DNA from: Oscillospiraceae bacterium
Lineage (GTDB): Bacteria; Bacillota; Clostridia; Oscillospirales; Oscillospiraceae
Length of the DNA stretch: 64,000 nucleotides
Direction: 5' to 3'
Assembly (NCBI GenBank): GCA_015067975.1
Contig: SVLK01000004.1
Coordinates: forward strand, 1 to 64,000
Shown here: one piece after another, positions 49,273 to 59,635 of the stretch
Layout: each line of letters starts with the position of its first letter
Position numbering within the stretch: the stretch's first letter is position 1
Program-made: the position numbers and the translations under genes
Notes under the pieces: generated by a model
What the model saw: the letters and a program-made list of their open reading frames with translations, nothing else
Told to the model about the DNA's origin: nothing
Databases searched by the model: none

Positions 49273-49899
49273 ATGAAAATCGGACGCCTGATTCAAAACC
49301 GAAAAGTTCTGGGAAAATCTCGTGCAGGATTATTACTGCTGTGCGGATTTTTTTTGTTTGGCGCGATGCTTGGCCGGATTGCTTCCGGTGCGGTGACACA
49401 AGAGAATGTACAGCAGCTGCATACATATCTTTTACACTACGGGCAAATTACACAGCAGCCGTCGGATGTGATAGTATCCTGCTTGTCACTGCTGATGGCG
49501 TATTATAGGTACCCGCTGTTGGTGTTTCTGCTGGGATTCTGTACTGTCGGTATAGTTTTGATTCCAGCCGTGTGCATGTCGCAAGGGTTCTTCCTTTCGT
49601 TTTCCATTCAGTGCTTTGCTAAAGCGTTTGGGAAGAGCGGCGTGGCATTAGCGCTGAGTGCGCTGGGGGTTCGTTGCTTATTTACTGTGCCTTGCACATT
49701 GTTTTTGGGGCTGTGGGCTGCAGCGGATTCGATCCAAAGGATGAAACACCAAAAGACGATTGGCCGGCAGGACGGACAGAGTGCGGCGAGTTATATGTTG
49801 CGACTTTTAGGGTGTTTGTTGCTGTTGCTGATCGGCGCGCTTGTGGAATTGTTCTGGGTCCCGGATTTGATTAACACAGTTTTAACTGATTTAACGTAA
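49273..49899 (+). CDS. spoIIM: Stage II sporulation protein M
   Basis: Multi-TM ~208 aa, LLCGFFLFGAMLGRIASGAV...CMSQGFFLSFSIQCFAKAFGKSGVALALSALGVRCLFTVPCTLFLG; upstream of xerD. Confidence 0.85.
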   Translation: MKIGRLIQNRKVLGKSRAGLLLLCGFFLFGAMLGRIASGAVTQENVQQLHTYLLHYGQITQQPSDVIVSCLSLLMAYYRYPLLVFLLGFCTVGIVLIPAVCMSQGFFLSFSIQCFAKAFGKSGVALALSALGVRCLFTVPCTLFLGLWAAADSIQRMKHQKTIGRQDGQSAASYMLRLLGCLLLLLIGALVELFWVPDLINTVLTDLT

Positions 49900-49916
49900 G
49901 AAAGGAGTGAGCGAAT

Positions 49917-50801
49917 ATGACGGACTATGTAGCGGCTTACAGAGACTATTTGAAAAATGAAAAACATGCGTCTGCCAATACGCTCAGCTCCTACATTCGT
50001 GATATTACGCAGTTCCAAACGTGGCTGTTGGAAAAGGGTTCTATGGATTTGAAAAAAGTGAAAAAGGAATCCATCGCGGCCTATTTGCAGTATATGTCCC
50101 AGATTGGAAAATCTCCGGCGACGATTACACGCGGAACGGCCTCCATCAAATCGTTTTACGGTTTTATGCTGCAATCCGGATATGTGCGCAGCAATCCTGC
50201 CAAGACCGTAACTGCGGTCAAGGTAGAACGAAAGTATCCCGAGATCCTTACCAGTAAAGAGGTAGAACTGTTTTTGGAACAGCCTAAGTGCGTGGACGAA
50301 AAGGGATTTCGTGATCATGCCATGCTGGAACTGCTGTATGCCACCGGTATTCGAGTTTCGGAATTGATCGGCTTGAACACGGACGATGTGAATTTAACGG
50401 TTGGTTTTATCCGCTGCCGCAGCAAAGATAAGGAACGCATTATTCCTCTTTACCAAGGGGCAATCAAGGCACTGCAGGATTACATACGTGATATTCGTCC
50501 GCGTATTGTCGCAAGCGAGGCAGAAGAGGCTCTGTTTGTCAACATGAATGGCGAGCGCATGAGTCGTCAGGGCTTTTGGAAGATCATCAAGTATTATCAG
50601 GAGAAAGCGGAGATCGAGAAGGATATTACTCCGCATACACTGCGCCACTCTTTTGCGGTGCATCTGCTGCAGAATGGCGCGGATCTGCGATCCATCCAGG
50701 AGATGCTGGGCCATGCGGATATTTCCTCTACGCAGATCTATACGCAGGTCATCAAGAAACAATTGAAGGATGTTTACCACAAGGCGCATCCGCGTGCATA
50801 A
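49917..50801 (+). CDS. xerD: Tyrosine recombinase XerD
   Basis: LYATGIRVSELIGLNTDDVNL, ITPHTLRHSFAVHLLQNGADLRSIQEMLGHADISSTQIYTQV. Confidence 0.95.
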   Translation: MTDYVAAYRDYLKNEKHASANTLSSYIRDITQFQTWLLEKGSMDLKKVKKESIAAYLQYMSQIGKSPATITRGTASIKSFYGFMLQSGYVRSNPAKTVTAVKVERKYPEILTSKEVELFLEQPKCVDEKGFRDHAMLELLYATGIRVSELIGLNTDDVNLTVGFIRCRSKDKERIIPLYQGAIKALQDYIRDIRPRIVASEAEEALFVNMNGERMSRQGFWKIIKYYQEKAEIEKDITPHTLRHSFAVHLLQNGADLRSIQEMLGHADISSTQIYTQVIKKQLKDVYHKAHPRA

Positions 50802-50802
50802 T

Positions 50803-50836
50803 AAAACTGCTGTTCGATTCGGGCGGCAGTTTTTTA
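50803..50836 (+). terminator. xerD terminator
   Basis: AAAACTGC...GGCAGTTTTTT. Confidence 0.75.
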
Positions 50837-50894
50837 TTGCTATTCGCTATAGTATTTGCTATAATTACATAGATTAAGGGGTGGAGGAGCAGCT

Positions 50895-51407
50895 ATGCGT
50901 ATTTTAGGGATCGATCCCGGTGTTGCAACGGTGGGCTTTGGCATTATTGTGTCTGATCGTGGGCAGCAGCAGATGATCCAATACGGTGCGATTACTACCT
51001 CGGCCGGAATGCCGTTGGCGACACGATTGGTTCAGATTGCCAGTGACTTGGAACAGCTGATCCATCAGTTCCAACCGGATGAGATCGCGGTGGAAGAACT
51101 TTTTTTCAGCAAGAATATTACGACGGGAATTGCGGTTGCCCATGCCCGCGGTGTGATTTTGTACACGGCGGAGCGAAATCAAATTCCTGTCTATGAGTAC
51201 ACGCCTATGCAGGTGAAGCAAGCGGTTGTTGGGTATGGCTTAGCGGAAAAGAATCAGGTAATGGATATGACGCGAAGACTGCTGAAGCTTAAGGCGGTGC
51301 CCAGACCTGATGATGCGGCTGATGCGTTGGCGATTGCTATTTGCCATGCCAGAAGTGCTACCAGTCTGCTGCGCCGCCAAGATCCAAATGTGAAAGAAAC
51401 TGTGTGA
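50895..51407 (+). CDS. ruvC: Holliday junction endodeoxyribonuclease RuvC
   Basis: MRILGIDPGVATVGFGI; ruvC-A-B order. Confidence 0.96.
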   Translation: MRILGIDPGVATVGFGIIVSDRGQQQMIQYGAITTSAGMPLATRLVQIASDLEQLIHQFQPDEIAVEELFFSKNITTGIAVAHARGVILYTAERNQIPVYEYTPMQVKQAVVGYGLAEKNQVMDMTRRLLKLKAVPRPDDAADALAIAICHARSATSLLRRQDPNVKETV

Positions 51408-51419
51408 GGAGCGGAAGCT

Positions 51420-52016
51420 ATGTTTTACTATCTGAATGGAATTGTTGCAGAGACCGGTCCTAATCTGGCAGTGATCGACTGTGGAGGCGTGGGCTATGCC
51501 TGTGCTACTACCAACTATACATTGGCACATCTCAAGCGCGGCGAGAAAAGCAAGCTGTATACCTATCTCCATGTCCGTGAAGAGATTTTCGAAATTTACG
51601 GTTTTTCTTCACAGGCGGAACTGAACAGTTTTAAAATGCTGCTGAGCATTTCTGGTGTAGGCCCCAAGGCAGCGCTGGCAATTCTCTCGGCGACAACTCC
51701 GGATCAGCTGGCACTGGCTATTGTGACAGGAGATGAAAAGGCCCTGACAGCTGCGCAGGGCATCGGAAAGAAGATTGCACAGAGAATCATTCTGGAACTG
51801 AAGGATAAGCTGGCAAAGGAGCAGAGCAGCTTCACCTCTGACGGAGCGCCGATGCATATTCCGGTAAGAAATGATAAATCTGGAGAAGCGGCAGCTGCGT
51901 TAGCTGTGCTGGGATATACTTCGCAGGACATTTCTGTAGCACTGAAGGGAATCGACATGGATACCCTTCCGCTGGAAGAGATCATCCGTCAGGCGCTGAA
52001 GAGAATGGTACGATAA
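51420..52016 (+). CDS. ruvA: Holliday junction helicase subunit RuvA
   Basis: VREEIFEIYGFSSQAELNSFKMLLSISGVGPKAALAIL. Confidence 0.96.
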   Translation: MFYYLNGIVAETGPNLAVIDCGGVGYACATTNYTLAHLKRGEKSKLYTYLHVREEIFEIYGFSSQAELNSFKMLLSISGVGPKAALAILSATTPDQLALAIVTGDEKALTAAQGIGKKIAQRIILELKDKLAKEQSSFTSDGAPMHIPVRNDKSGEAAAALAVLGYTSQDISVALKGIDMDTLPLEEIIRQALKRMVR

Positions 52017-52028
52017 GGAGCGGTTGCT

Positions 52029-53069
52029 GTGAGTATCGATTTTGGAACTGATATTTACGAAGAGCCCATTGTGGCGAAAACCTTTCTTTCTGAAGACGCG
52101 GCCGAAACATCTCTTCGTCCGAGGACGCTGAAAGAATATATTGGCCAGGAAAAGGCGAAAGACAATTTATCTGTATTTATTGAAGCAGCCCGCCGACGCA
52201 CTGAGTCGTTGGATCATGTGCTGCTGCATGGCCCTCCCGGATTGGGCAAAACCACGTTGGCCGGCATTATTGCCGCGGAGATGGGAGTTAATATTCGCAT
52301 TACGTCCGGTCCTGCGATTGAAAAACCGGGTGATTTGGCGGCGTTGCTGACGAACCTCAATGAGAATGATATCCTGTTTGTCGATGAAATCCACCGTTTG
52401 AACCGTGCGGTGGAAGAGATTCTCTATCCTGCGATGGAGGATTATGCCATCGATATCATCATCGGCAAAGGCCCGTCAGCGAACTCCATTCGTCTGGACT
52501 TGCCGCGATTTACATTGATCGGAGCTACGACGCGTGCAGGTTCGCTTTCTGCGCCGCTGCGTGACCGTTTTGGCGTTACACTGCGTCTGGAACTGTATAC
52601 GCCGGAAGAACTGGCAAAAATCGTTACACGCAGTGCAGGGATCCTTGATGTACCTATTGAGGAAAACGGAGCTATGGAGATTGCGCGTCGATCCCGCGGT
52701 ACGCCGCGTATCGCCAACCGTATGCTGCGCCGTGTGCGCGATTTTGCACAGGTAAAAGCGGATGGCGTGATCAGCAGGGAAGTAGCGGATCTGGCGCTCA
52801 AAGCCCTGGAAATCGACTATCTGGGCCTTGATCCGGTGGACCGCCGCATGCTGCGCGCGATTATTGAAAACTATGGCGGAGGCCCTGTGGGTTTGGAAAC
52901 GCTGGCTGCTACTATTGGTGAAGAGTCGGTGACGCTGGAGGATGTTTATGAACCCTATTTGATGCAGATCGGTTTCTTAACCCGTACGCCACGCGGTCGC
53001 TGCGTGACTCGCAAAGCGTATGATCATCTGCATATGGATTATTTAGGACAGGAACAACTGGCGCTTTAA
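52029..53069 (+). CDS. ruvB: Holliday junction helicase subunit RuvB
   Basis: [68 protein letters not shown]. Confidence 0.97.
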   Translation: MSIDFGTDIYEEPIVAKTFLSEDAAETSLRPRTLKEYIGQEKAKDNLSVFIEAARRRTESLDHVLLHGPPGLGKTTLAGIIAAEMGVNIRITSGPAIEKPGDLAALLTNLNENDILFVDEIHRLNRAVEEILYPAMEDYAIDIIIGKGPSANSIRLDLPRFTLIGATTRAGSLSAPLRDRFGVTLRLELYTPEELAKIVTRSAGILDVPIEENGAMEIARRSRGTPRIANRMLRRVRDFAQVKADGVISREVADLALKALEIDYLGLDPVDRRMLRAIIENYGGGPVGLETLAATIGEESVTLEDVYEPYLMQIGFLTRTPRGRCVTRKAYDHLHMDYLGQEQLAL

Positions 53070-53090
53070 GTAAGCAGAAAGGCGATTATT

Positions 53091-54458
53091 ATGGGGAAGC
53101 TGTTTGGAACGGATGGCATTCGTGGCATTGTCGGAGAAAATCTGACGGTTGAACTGGCATTCCACGTAGGGCAGGCAGTGGCAACGGTACTGGAAGAGGA
53201 GAAGGGAAAGACCCCTACGATTTTGATCGGTAAGGATACCCGTATTTCCTCCGATATGCTGGAGTGTGCTTTGATTGCCGGTATCTGCTCTGTTGGCGGC
53301 AATGTAATACCGTTGGGCGTCATTCCTACGCCCGGTGTAGCTTATTTGACGGTACAGGAGAAGGCGGATGCCGGTATTGTGATCTCGGCTTCCCACAACC
53401 CTTATGAACACAATGGTATCAAGGTGTTCAACGGAGAGGGATACAAACTGAGCGATGAAATGGAGCAGCGTGTAGAGGATCTGATCCTCAGCAACGCACC
53501 TATGAACGTCAAGGTAGGCAACAAAATCGGCAAATGCTTCCGCGGCATGAAGCTCCTTAAACAAGATTACATTCGTCATCTGCGCTCCACCGTAGACTGC
53601 GAACTGGTTGGTCTGAGGATTCTGGTGGATTGTGCTAACGGTGCGTCCAGTGCTACAGCACCGGAACTGTTTACCAGACTGCCGCTGCAGGCCGACTTTA
53701 TCAATATTGACCCCGACGGAGTCAACATCAATGAAAAGTGCGGCTCTACCCATATGGATATTTTGGCCAAAGGTGTGGTAGCCGGCAGCTACGATCTGGG
53801 CATTGCTTTTGACGGAGATGCGGATCGCTGCCTGCTGGTGGATGAAAAGGGCGACGTGATTGACGGTGACAAGGTCATGGCAGTTTGCGGCACGATGCTG
53901 CGTGAAGAGGGAAAACTGACCGGTAATACGATTGTTGCAACCGTGATGTCGAACCTGGGATTGCATGAGTTCTGCCGGAACAACGGAATCAATCTGGTGT
54001 GCACCGCTGTGGGTGACCGCCATGTTTTGGAAAAGATGGTAGAGTGTGACTATGCTATTGGCGGCGAGCAGTCCGGCCATACGATTTTCCGTGCCTATGC
54101 GACCACCGGTGACGGTGAACTGACGGCCCTGCAGTTTTTGCAGGTGCTGTGCCGTAGCGGCAAGAGAGCATCTGAATTGGTTTCCTGTTGCGCGCAGTAT
54201 CCGCAGGAACTGATCAATGTGAAGGTTTCTCATGCACCCGGCGTGAAAGAAAGCATCATGGAGAATGAAACTCTGTGGCAGATGGCTCGTGAAAAAGAGG
54301 CTATGCTGAACGGTGAGGGCAGAATTTTGCTGCGGCCTTCCGGCACAGAACCTATGATTCGGGTGATGGTGGAAGCTAAGACTACCGAAATTGCGCTGGA
54401 AGTAGCAGAATCTTTGGCTAATTACATAAAAAAAATGTCGATTCAGCAACAGAGTTAA
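53091..54458 (+). CDS. glmM: Phosphoglucosamine mutase
   Basis: MGKLFGTDGIRGIVGE, GIVISASHNPYEHNGIKVF, AFDGDADRCLLVD, LRPSGTEPMIRVMVEA. Confidence 0.96.
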   Translation: MGKLFGTDGIRGIVGENLTVELAFHVGQAVATVLEEEKGKTPTILIGKDTRISSDMLECALIAGICSVGGNVIPLGVIPTPGVAYLTVQEKADAGIVISASHNPYEHNGIKVFNGEGYKLSDEMEQRVEDLILSNAPMNVKVGNKIGKCFRGMKLLKQDYIRHLRSTVDCELVGLRILVDCANGASSATAPELFTRLPLQADFINIDPDGVNINEKCGSTHMDILAKGVVAGSYDLGIAFDGDADRCLLVDEKGDVIDGDKVMAVCGTMLREEGKLTGNTIVATVMSNLGLHEFCRNNGINLVCTAVGDRHVLEKMVECDYAIGGEQSGHTIFRAYATTGDGELTALQFLQVLCRSGKRASELVSCCAQYPQELINVKVSHAPGVKESIMENETLWQMAREKEAMLNGEGRILLRPSGTEPMIRVMVEAKTTEIALEVAESLANYIKKMSIQQQS

Positions 54459-54476
54459 CAAATTTTTAAGGATTGC

Positions 54477-54506
54477 TTGACAAATTCTTTAGGCAATAGG
54501 TATAAT
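54477..54506 (+). promoter_or_regulatory. sigH promoter
   Basis: TTGACA - 18 nt - TATAAT, ending 5 nt before the ATG. Confidence 0.82.
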
Positions 54507-54511
54507 GATAA

Positions 54512-55135
54512 ATGGTTAATGGTAGCGAAGCAAAGTATACGCATTTGGAATCTTTGACGGATGAGCAGTTATGCATGCTCTCGGGCGAAGGTAACCGGCT
54601 GGCAGAAGAAATTTTGGTAGCCAGATATCATCGTTTGGTGCGCTGCTGTGCAAGACCATACTTTTTGGCGGGCGGGGACAGTGAGGACCTCTTGCAGGAA
54701 GGTATGTTCGGTCTGATCAAAGCAATGCGTGAATATAGTCCTAATAAAGATGCGTCGTTTTACACTTTTGCAGGAACATGCATCCGCAACCGCCTTTATT
54801 CTGTGATCAAAGCGGCATCCAGCGGCAAGCATATCCCGCTAAACCAATCGGTCCCCTTGAATCCCTCATTCTTTGATGCGAACACCTCCTTTGCACAGGT
54901 AGATCCTGAAGTGTTGCTGATTGACAGAGAAAAAGCTGCCAGTCTGCTGCAGAGCACTCAAGAGCAGTTGTCCGAGTTCGAGATTAAGATTTTAGGGTAT
55001 TATTTAGACGGTCTCACATGTCGTGAGATTGCGGAAACTGTTGGCAAGTCTCCCAAATCGGTGGACAATGCAGTGCAACGCGTGCGCCGAAAAGTAGCGC
55101 GGCAACTTTCATCAGGCGATATCAGCAAAGGCTGA
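54512..55135 (+). CDS. sigH: RNA polymerase sporulation sigma factor SigH (Spo0H-like)
   Basis: RPYFLAGGDSEDLLQEGMFGLIKAMREYSPNKDASFYTFAGTCIRNRLYSVIKAAS..KHIPLN; LGYYLDGLTCREIAETVGKSPKSVDNAVQRVRRK. Confidence 0.92.
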   Translation: MVNGSEAKYTHLESLTDEQLCMLSGEGNRLAEEILVARYHRLVRCCARPYFLAGGDSEDLLQEGMFGLIKAMREYSPNKDASFYTFAGTCIRNRLYSVIKAASSGKHIPLNQSVPLNPSFFDANTSFAQVDPEVLLIDREKAASLLQSTQEQLSEFEIKILGYYLDGLTCREIAETVGKSPKSVDNAVQRVRRKVARQLSSGDISKG

Positions 55136-55169
55136 ACGCATATATTTTTCTCAAAGAGAGGGTAAAATC

Positions 55170-55448
55170 ATGTACGAAGACAAGACCTTAGTTTGCAACG
55201 AGTGCGGCCAGGAGTTCGTTTTCTCCGCCGGTGAGCAGGAGTTCTATGCTGCCCGCGGCTTCCAGAACGAGCCCAAGAAGTGCAAGTCCTGCCGTGCAGC
55301 CCGCAAGGATGCTGCCCGCGCTCCCCGTGAGCTCTTTACTGCTGTCTGCGCTGCCTGCGGCGGCGAGGCCAAGGTTCCTTTCGAGCCCAAGAGCGATCGT
55401 CCTGTTTACTGCAGCAACTGCTTCTCCAAGATTCGTGAGAACGGCTGA
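55170..55448 (+). CDS. Zinc-ribbon CxxC-x17-CxxC protein
   Basis: CNECGQEFVFSAGEQEFYAARGFQNEPKKCKSCR ... CAACGGEAKVPFEPKSDRPVYCSNC. Confidence 0.9.
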   Translation: MYEDKTLVCNECGQEFVFSAGEQEFYAARGFQNEPKKCKSCRAARKDAARAPRELFTAVCAACGGEAKVPFEPKSDRPVYCSNCFSKIRENG

Positions 55449-55483
55449 TTGATATTAGTAGACACACAAAGTGCATAACTAAC

Positions 55484-55518
55484 AAAAACCCGGTTCGATT
55501 TGATCGAACCGGGTTTTT
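55484..55518. terminator. Bidirectional terminator
   Basis: AAAAACCCGGTTCGAT-ttg-ATCGAACCGGGTTTTT. Confidence 0.92.
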
Positions 55519-55533
55519 ACTGCTTATGATAAG

Positions 55534-58299
55534 TCAGACAATGACTTTGGCACGGCTGCCACCGCCGCCTTTTTCTTTGGTGACTACGATTTGTTTGTCG
55601 ATGCGCTCTTTCAATTCGGTGACATGGGAAATAATGCCGACCAATCGGTTACCTTCAGTCAGTCCGGCCAGCGTGTTATAAGCTTTGGCCAATGCTTCGG
55701 AGTCCAGAGAACCGAAGCCTTCATCTACAAACAGAGTATCCAGACGAATACCGGTGGACATCTGCACTTCGTCGGACAACCCCAGCGCCAAAGCCAGTGA
55801 GGCAAGGAAAGCTTCTCCGCCGGACAAGGTGTTGACGCTGCGCTCGGTAGTGTTGATGTGGTCTACGATGTCCAATTCCAGACCGCTCTGTCCGCGCAGG
55901 TTTGTTGCAGTTCTGCGGCGCTTCAAATCATATTGGCCGCCGGACATTTTCTGTAGACGGATGTTGGCGCGCTCCAGAATCCGGTCGAAATAGGTGGTTT
56001 GGATATAGGTTTCCAGCATAATTTTTTCTTTGCCACTAATATTACCGTTGGCCGTGTCGGACAAAGATTTCATCCACGCGTATTTTTCTTCCAGTACCTG
56101 CAGCTCACTGCTCTTTTGGGCGATATGGAGCTGGGCGTTTTCATTGGTAGTGATACGCGTATGCACCAACTTTTGCTTGGAGAGAACAGCCTTTTTCTGC
56201 TCGATTAAAGCTGCTCGCTGTTCTTCCAGTTTGTCCGGATCTTCCTGCACACGATTCTCCAGCGTCTTTTGCAGCTGCACGAGTGTAGCACGAATAGCAG
56301 CAAGTGATTCTCTGACTTTGTTGCGATTTTCTTCTGCTTTGCTCAGCTCTCTTACGAGGGATCCCCGTTTGTCAGTCAATGCAGCGATTTCTGCCGTAGC
56401 GGCGGACTTGTCAACATAGGGCAATTGAGCGCGGATCTCAGCGACTTGCGATTGCAGTTGCGCTACCGTGACTTCCAATGTGGCGATCTGCTCCTTGCTG
56501 GAAATAAATGCGGCGTCAGCTGCATTCAGAGCAGATTCTTTGTCGGGAATCAACTGCCCGAGTTCTTCTTTACGGGCTAATTTGGTTTGCATTCGTGCGA
56601 TCTGCGCTTCCAGTGAAGAAATCTGCGCAGCAAGGAGTTCCAACTGCTGCTTTGCCGCACTTTGTGCATCCTCCGGTGCGACATTGCCTAATAATGTATG
56701 CATTTCACGCTGCAGCGCTTCTTCGGAAGCGGTGACAATGCCGCGCTGCTTACCGGCTTCGCTGCTGGCTTGTTCCATGGACTGTCGTGCTTTATCGTAT
56801 GCAAGCCGTGCGTTCTTTACATCGACTTCCGTGGGGGCCTTCTCCGACAGAGCGGCCAGCTTGGGGTGAGATACAGAGCCGCAAACGGGGCAGGGGATGC
56901 CGTCTGTTAGCGTAGATGCGATGATTCCGGCCTGTTCATCAAGAAATGCCTGGTTCTTTAACTCATAAGCCTGTAATAACTGTGCGGCGGTTTCGGCTGC
57001 TGCAAGATAGATGTTTTGCTTTTTGGCTAACGTATCGCGAAGAGATTGCAGAGTGGTAATGCCGCGGATCAACGAATCCAACTGCTGATGACGCAGGCAT
57101 AGCTGCTGATGCTGCGATGTCAGCTTTTCTTTCTCGGCGCCAGCGTTCTCCAATGTCTTTTGCTCGGCTTTCCATTCGCTGATTTGCTGATGGAGCTGCT
57201 CTTTGCGCTGCAGAGCAGATGCTTGAGCCGTTTGGGCGTCGCCCAACTCTCTTTGCTTTCCAATAAGCGTAACGGACTTGCTTTGCAGTGTGTCATAGGA
57301 GGGGAGAAGCACTTCGATCTCAGCGATCCGTTTACTTAGCGCGTCCTGTTCCGGAAGGGTTGCTTTTGCCTGTTCCAAAGCGGCTTCTGCCTGCAGCAAG
57401 GCTGCAGCATTCTCTGTTTCGGCATGTTTGTTGGACTCAAATGCTTTTTGAGCGTCCAAATAGGCCTGTGCCTGAGTCAACTGCGTGGTTAGTTGCTCAT
57501 TTTGAGACTCAAGAAGGGCGAGCTTTTCGTCCAGCGCAGACTGTGTCAACTTATCTTCCTGCAAGAGTTGGGCGAAAAGATCCATGACTTCTGTTGTGGG
57601 AAGTTGTCCTTCACGAGCCTTTCTGGCGTCGACAGCCAGCGGAGACTCTTCATCAAAAACAAGTCCTTCGATGTACTGGCGTATACTGCGAGAAGCCTGT
57701 TCCAGCTGCTCGCGGACTGCTCCGGACTGTTCTTTCAGTCGGTTTTGCAGCGTGACGAATAGCCCTGTGTCAAAGATGTCGCGAAAGATTTTCTGACGTT
57801 CTTTTGTATCCGCCTGCAGTAGCTTGCGAAAATCACCCTGAGAGATCATGGCTACCTGTGAGAACTGCTCACGGTTTAAACCAATGATCTCGCGGATCGC
57901 TTTATCCACTTCTTTCTGCTTTGTGACAACAGATCCGTCATTCAGCTGTAGCTGCGCGTCGGCAGTTTGCTTAGTAGTGCCAGTGCCCTTTGCCTTAGCG
58001 CGTTCATACTCGGGATTGCGCCGGACGGTGTATCGCTTATCTCCGTAGCTGAAGGTCAGCTCCACATAGGTGGGGTCTTCTGCCTTGGCATATTTGGAGC
58101 GCAGCATGTTTGCCTCGCGGTTATCGCCGCTGGCTTCACCAAACAGAGCGAAGGTGATGGCATCAAAAATGGTGGTTTTTCCGGCACCGGTATCACCGGT
58201 GATCAAGTATAAGCCGCTGCTGCCTAACATCCGAAAATCCAATTCCTGCACACCGGCGTAAGGGCCGAAACCGGCCATAGTCAGTTTCAGAGGTCTCAT
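55534..58299 (-). CDS. sbcC: Exonuclease subunit SbcC (SMC-like ATPase)
   Basis: MRPLKLTMAGFGPYAG, ITGDTGAGKTTIFDAITFALFGEASG, CPVCGS zinc hook, TLSGGEAFLASLALALGLSDEV. Confidence 0.95.
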   Translation of the reverse strand: MRPLKLTMAGFGPYAGVQELDFRMLGSSGLYLITGDTGAGKTTIFDAITFALFGEASGDNREANMLRSKYAKAEDPTYVELTFSYGDKRYTVRRNPEYERAKAKGTGTTKQTADAQLQLNDGSVVTKQKEVDKAIREIIGLNREQFSQVAMISQGDFRKLLQADTKERQKIFRDIFDTGLFVTLQNRLKEQSGAVREQLEQASRSIRQYIEGLVFDEESPLAVDARKAREGQLPTTEVMDLFAQLLQEDKLTQSALDEKLALLESQNEQLTTQLTQAQAYLDAQKAFESNKHAETENAAALLQAEAALEQAKATLPEQDALSKRIAEIEVLLPSYDTLQSKSVTLIGKQRELGDAQTAQASALQRKEQLHQQISEWKAEQKTLENAGAEKEKLTSQHQQLCLRHQQLDSLIRGITTLQSLRDTLAKKQNIYLAAAETAAQLLQAYELKNQAFLDEQAGIIASTLTDGIPCPVCGSVSHPKLAALSEKAPTEVDVKNARLAYDKARQSMEQASSEAGKQRGIVTASEEALQREMHTLLGNVAPEDAQSAAKQQLELLAAQISSLEAQIARMQTKLARKEELGQLIPDKESALNAADAAFISSKEQIATLEVTVAQLQSQVAEIRAQLPYVDKSAATAEIAALTDKRGSLVRELSKAEENRNKVRESLAAIRATLVQLQKTLENRVQEDPDKLEEQRAALIEQKKAVLSKQKLVHTRITTNENAQLHIAQKSSELQVLEEKYAWMKSLSDTANGNISGKEKIMLETYIQTTYFDRILERANIRLQKMSGGQYDLKRRRTATNLRGQSGLELDIVDHINTTERSVNTLSGGEAFLASLALALGLSDEVQMSTGIRLDTLFVDEGFGSLDSEALAKAYNTLAGLTEGNRLVGIISHVTELKERIDKQIVVTKEKGGGGSRAKVIV

Positions 58300-59435
58300 A
58301 TATTTTTCTCCTCCTGAATGGATTCAATCAGCTGCTGGGCGAAGGTACGCTGCTCATCGCTCATGGGTTGGTTGTTCTGTAGTTCATAGAGCTCCCCAAA
58401 CAGATCCAACGGCGACTTACGCTGCACATCTGTGGCACTGTCGATCAGGCGATTGGCGCGGGTACGGGTGTTATCGTAACTGAGTTTCATAATATTAGAA
58501 TAGATCACGCGAAGCTTTCCCATAGCTTCCGGAACATCCTCTTCATCGGTAAGGATCACATGAATATAATCATCGGTAGCGGTACCGAAGTAAAAGGCCT
58601 TATCCGTTACATCGGCGAAAGTGCCGCGAATACTGCGCAGGTCATGCTTGGGTTGCAGAGGACGAAGGTGAAGCATCAACTGTCCTTTTTCGCCTAATTC
58701 CACCACCGTAACACTCTTGAGATGAGTCTCTTCGGAGAAAGAGTATTTCAGCGGTGTGCCGCAATAACGGATCCGGTTAGACCCGATATTCTGCGGGCCG
58801 TGGAGATGTCCCAACGCTACATAATCAAAATCTTGAAAGACCGTAGAATCAACATTGTCGCTGCCGCCAACGCTGATTTCTTCCGACTCACAGGTAGATG
58901 CGCCGGTGACAAACTGGTGGGTCAGCAGCACATTGCGTTGTGCTGGGTCAATATGCATCTGCTCCACTGCTACACGGCAGGCATCGGTATAGCTGACGAT
59001 TTGTTCATCGCCATAATAACGCTTGACATGCGCCGGCTTGATAAAGGGCAGTAGATAGAAATTCACCGCGCCATGCTGATCGTGCAGCGTTACGCAGCGC
59101 ACATTGCCTTCGTAGACGGGGGAGATATGGATGCCGCAGCTATCCATCAAACGGTTGCCAAAGGCCAGACGTTCCGGACTGTCATGGTTACCGGAGATGA
59201 TCAGCACCGGCAATTTACGCTGTGCAAGACGGCACAGAAAATCATCGAATAAGGTAACGGCTTCTGCCGAGGGAACGCTCTTATCATATACATCGCCGGA
59301 AATAAGAACGGCGTCGGCCTGCTCGTCATCAATAATATGCAGGATCTGTGCCAGAACATATGTCTGGTCTTCGATCATGGACACTTCATTGACGCGCTTG
59401 CCAATATGAAGATCTGACAGATGGATCAGTTTCAT
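58296..59435 (-). CDS. sbcD: Exonuclease subunit SbcD
   Basis: MKLIHLSDLHIGKRV, VLISGDVYDKSVPSAEAV, VLIISGNHDSPERL. Confidence 0.95.
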   Translation of the reverse strand: MKLIHLSDLHIGKRVNEVSMIEDQTYVLAQILHIIDDEQADAVLISGDVYDKSVPSAEAVTLFDDFLCRLAQRKLPVLIISGNHDSPERLAFGNRLMDSCGIHISPVYEGNVRCVTLHDQHGAVNFYLLPFIKPAHVKRYYGDEQIVSYTDACRVAVEQMHIDPAQRNVLLTHQFVTGASTCESEEISVGGSDNVDSTVFQDFDYVALGHLHGPQNIGSNRIRYCGTPLKYSFSEETHLKSVTVVELGEKGQLMLHLRPLQPKHDLRSIRGTFADVTDKAFYFGTATDDYIHVILTDEEDVPEAMGKLRVIYSNIMKLSYDNTRTRANRLIDSATDVQRKSPLDLFGELYELQNNQPMSDEQRTFAQQLIESIQEEKNI

Positions 59436-59635
59436 GTCATATGCCTCCGAAATGTTATGCTAATAATCTAATTATTATCATAACAAATTTTACTGGTTGG
59501 GGCAACGAGAAAGTAGCTGATGAAAACAAAGGGTGATTGAAACGTGTGAACGAGTATGTTAAAATGTGTTTAATATGCAGGAAATAGCAGAATAATTGGA
59601 TATTTTTGCTATTTCCAAAGAAAGGGGAACTTGGC

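Noticed and set aside
50801-50895. Possible LexA box upstream of ruvCAB (ttcgattcggg)
   Set aside because: Does not match GAAC-N4-GTTC; the sequence is explained by the xerD terminator.
53043-54461. 472-aa minus-strand ORF opposite glmM
   Set aside because: Antisense shadow of glmM.
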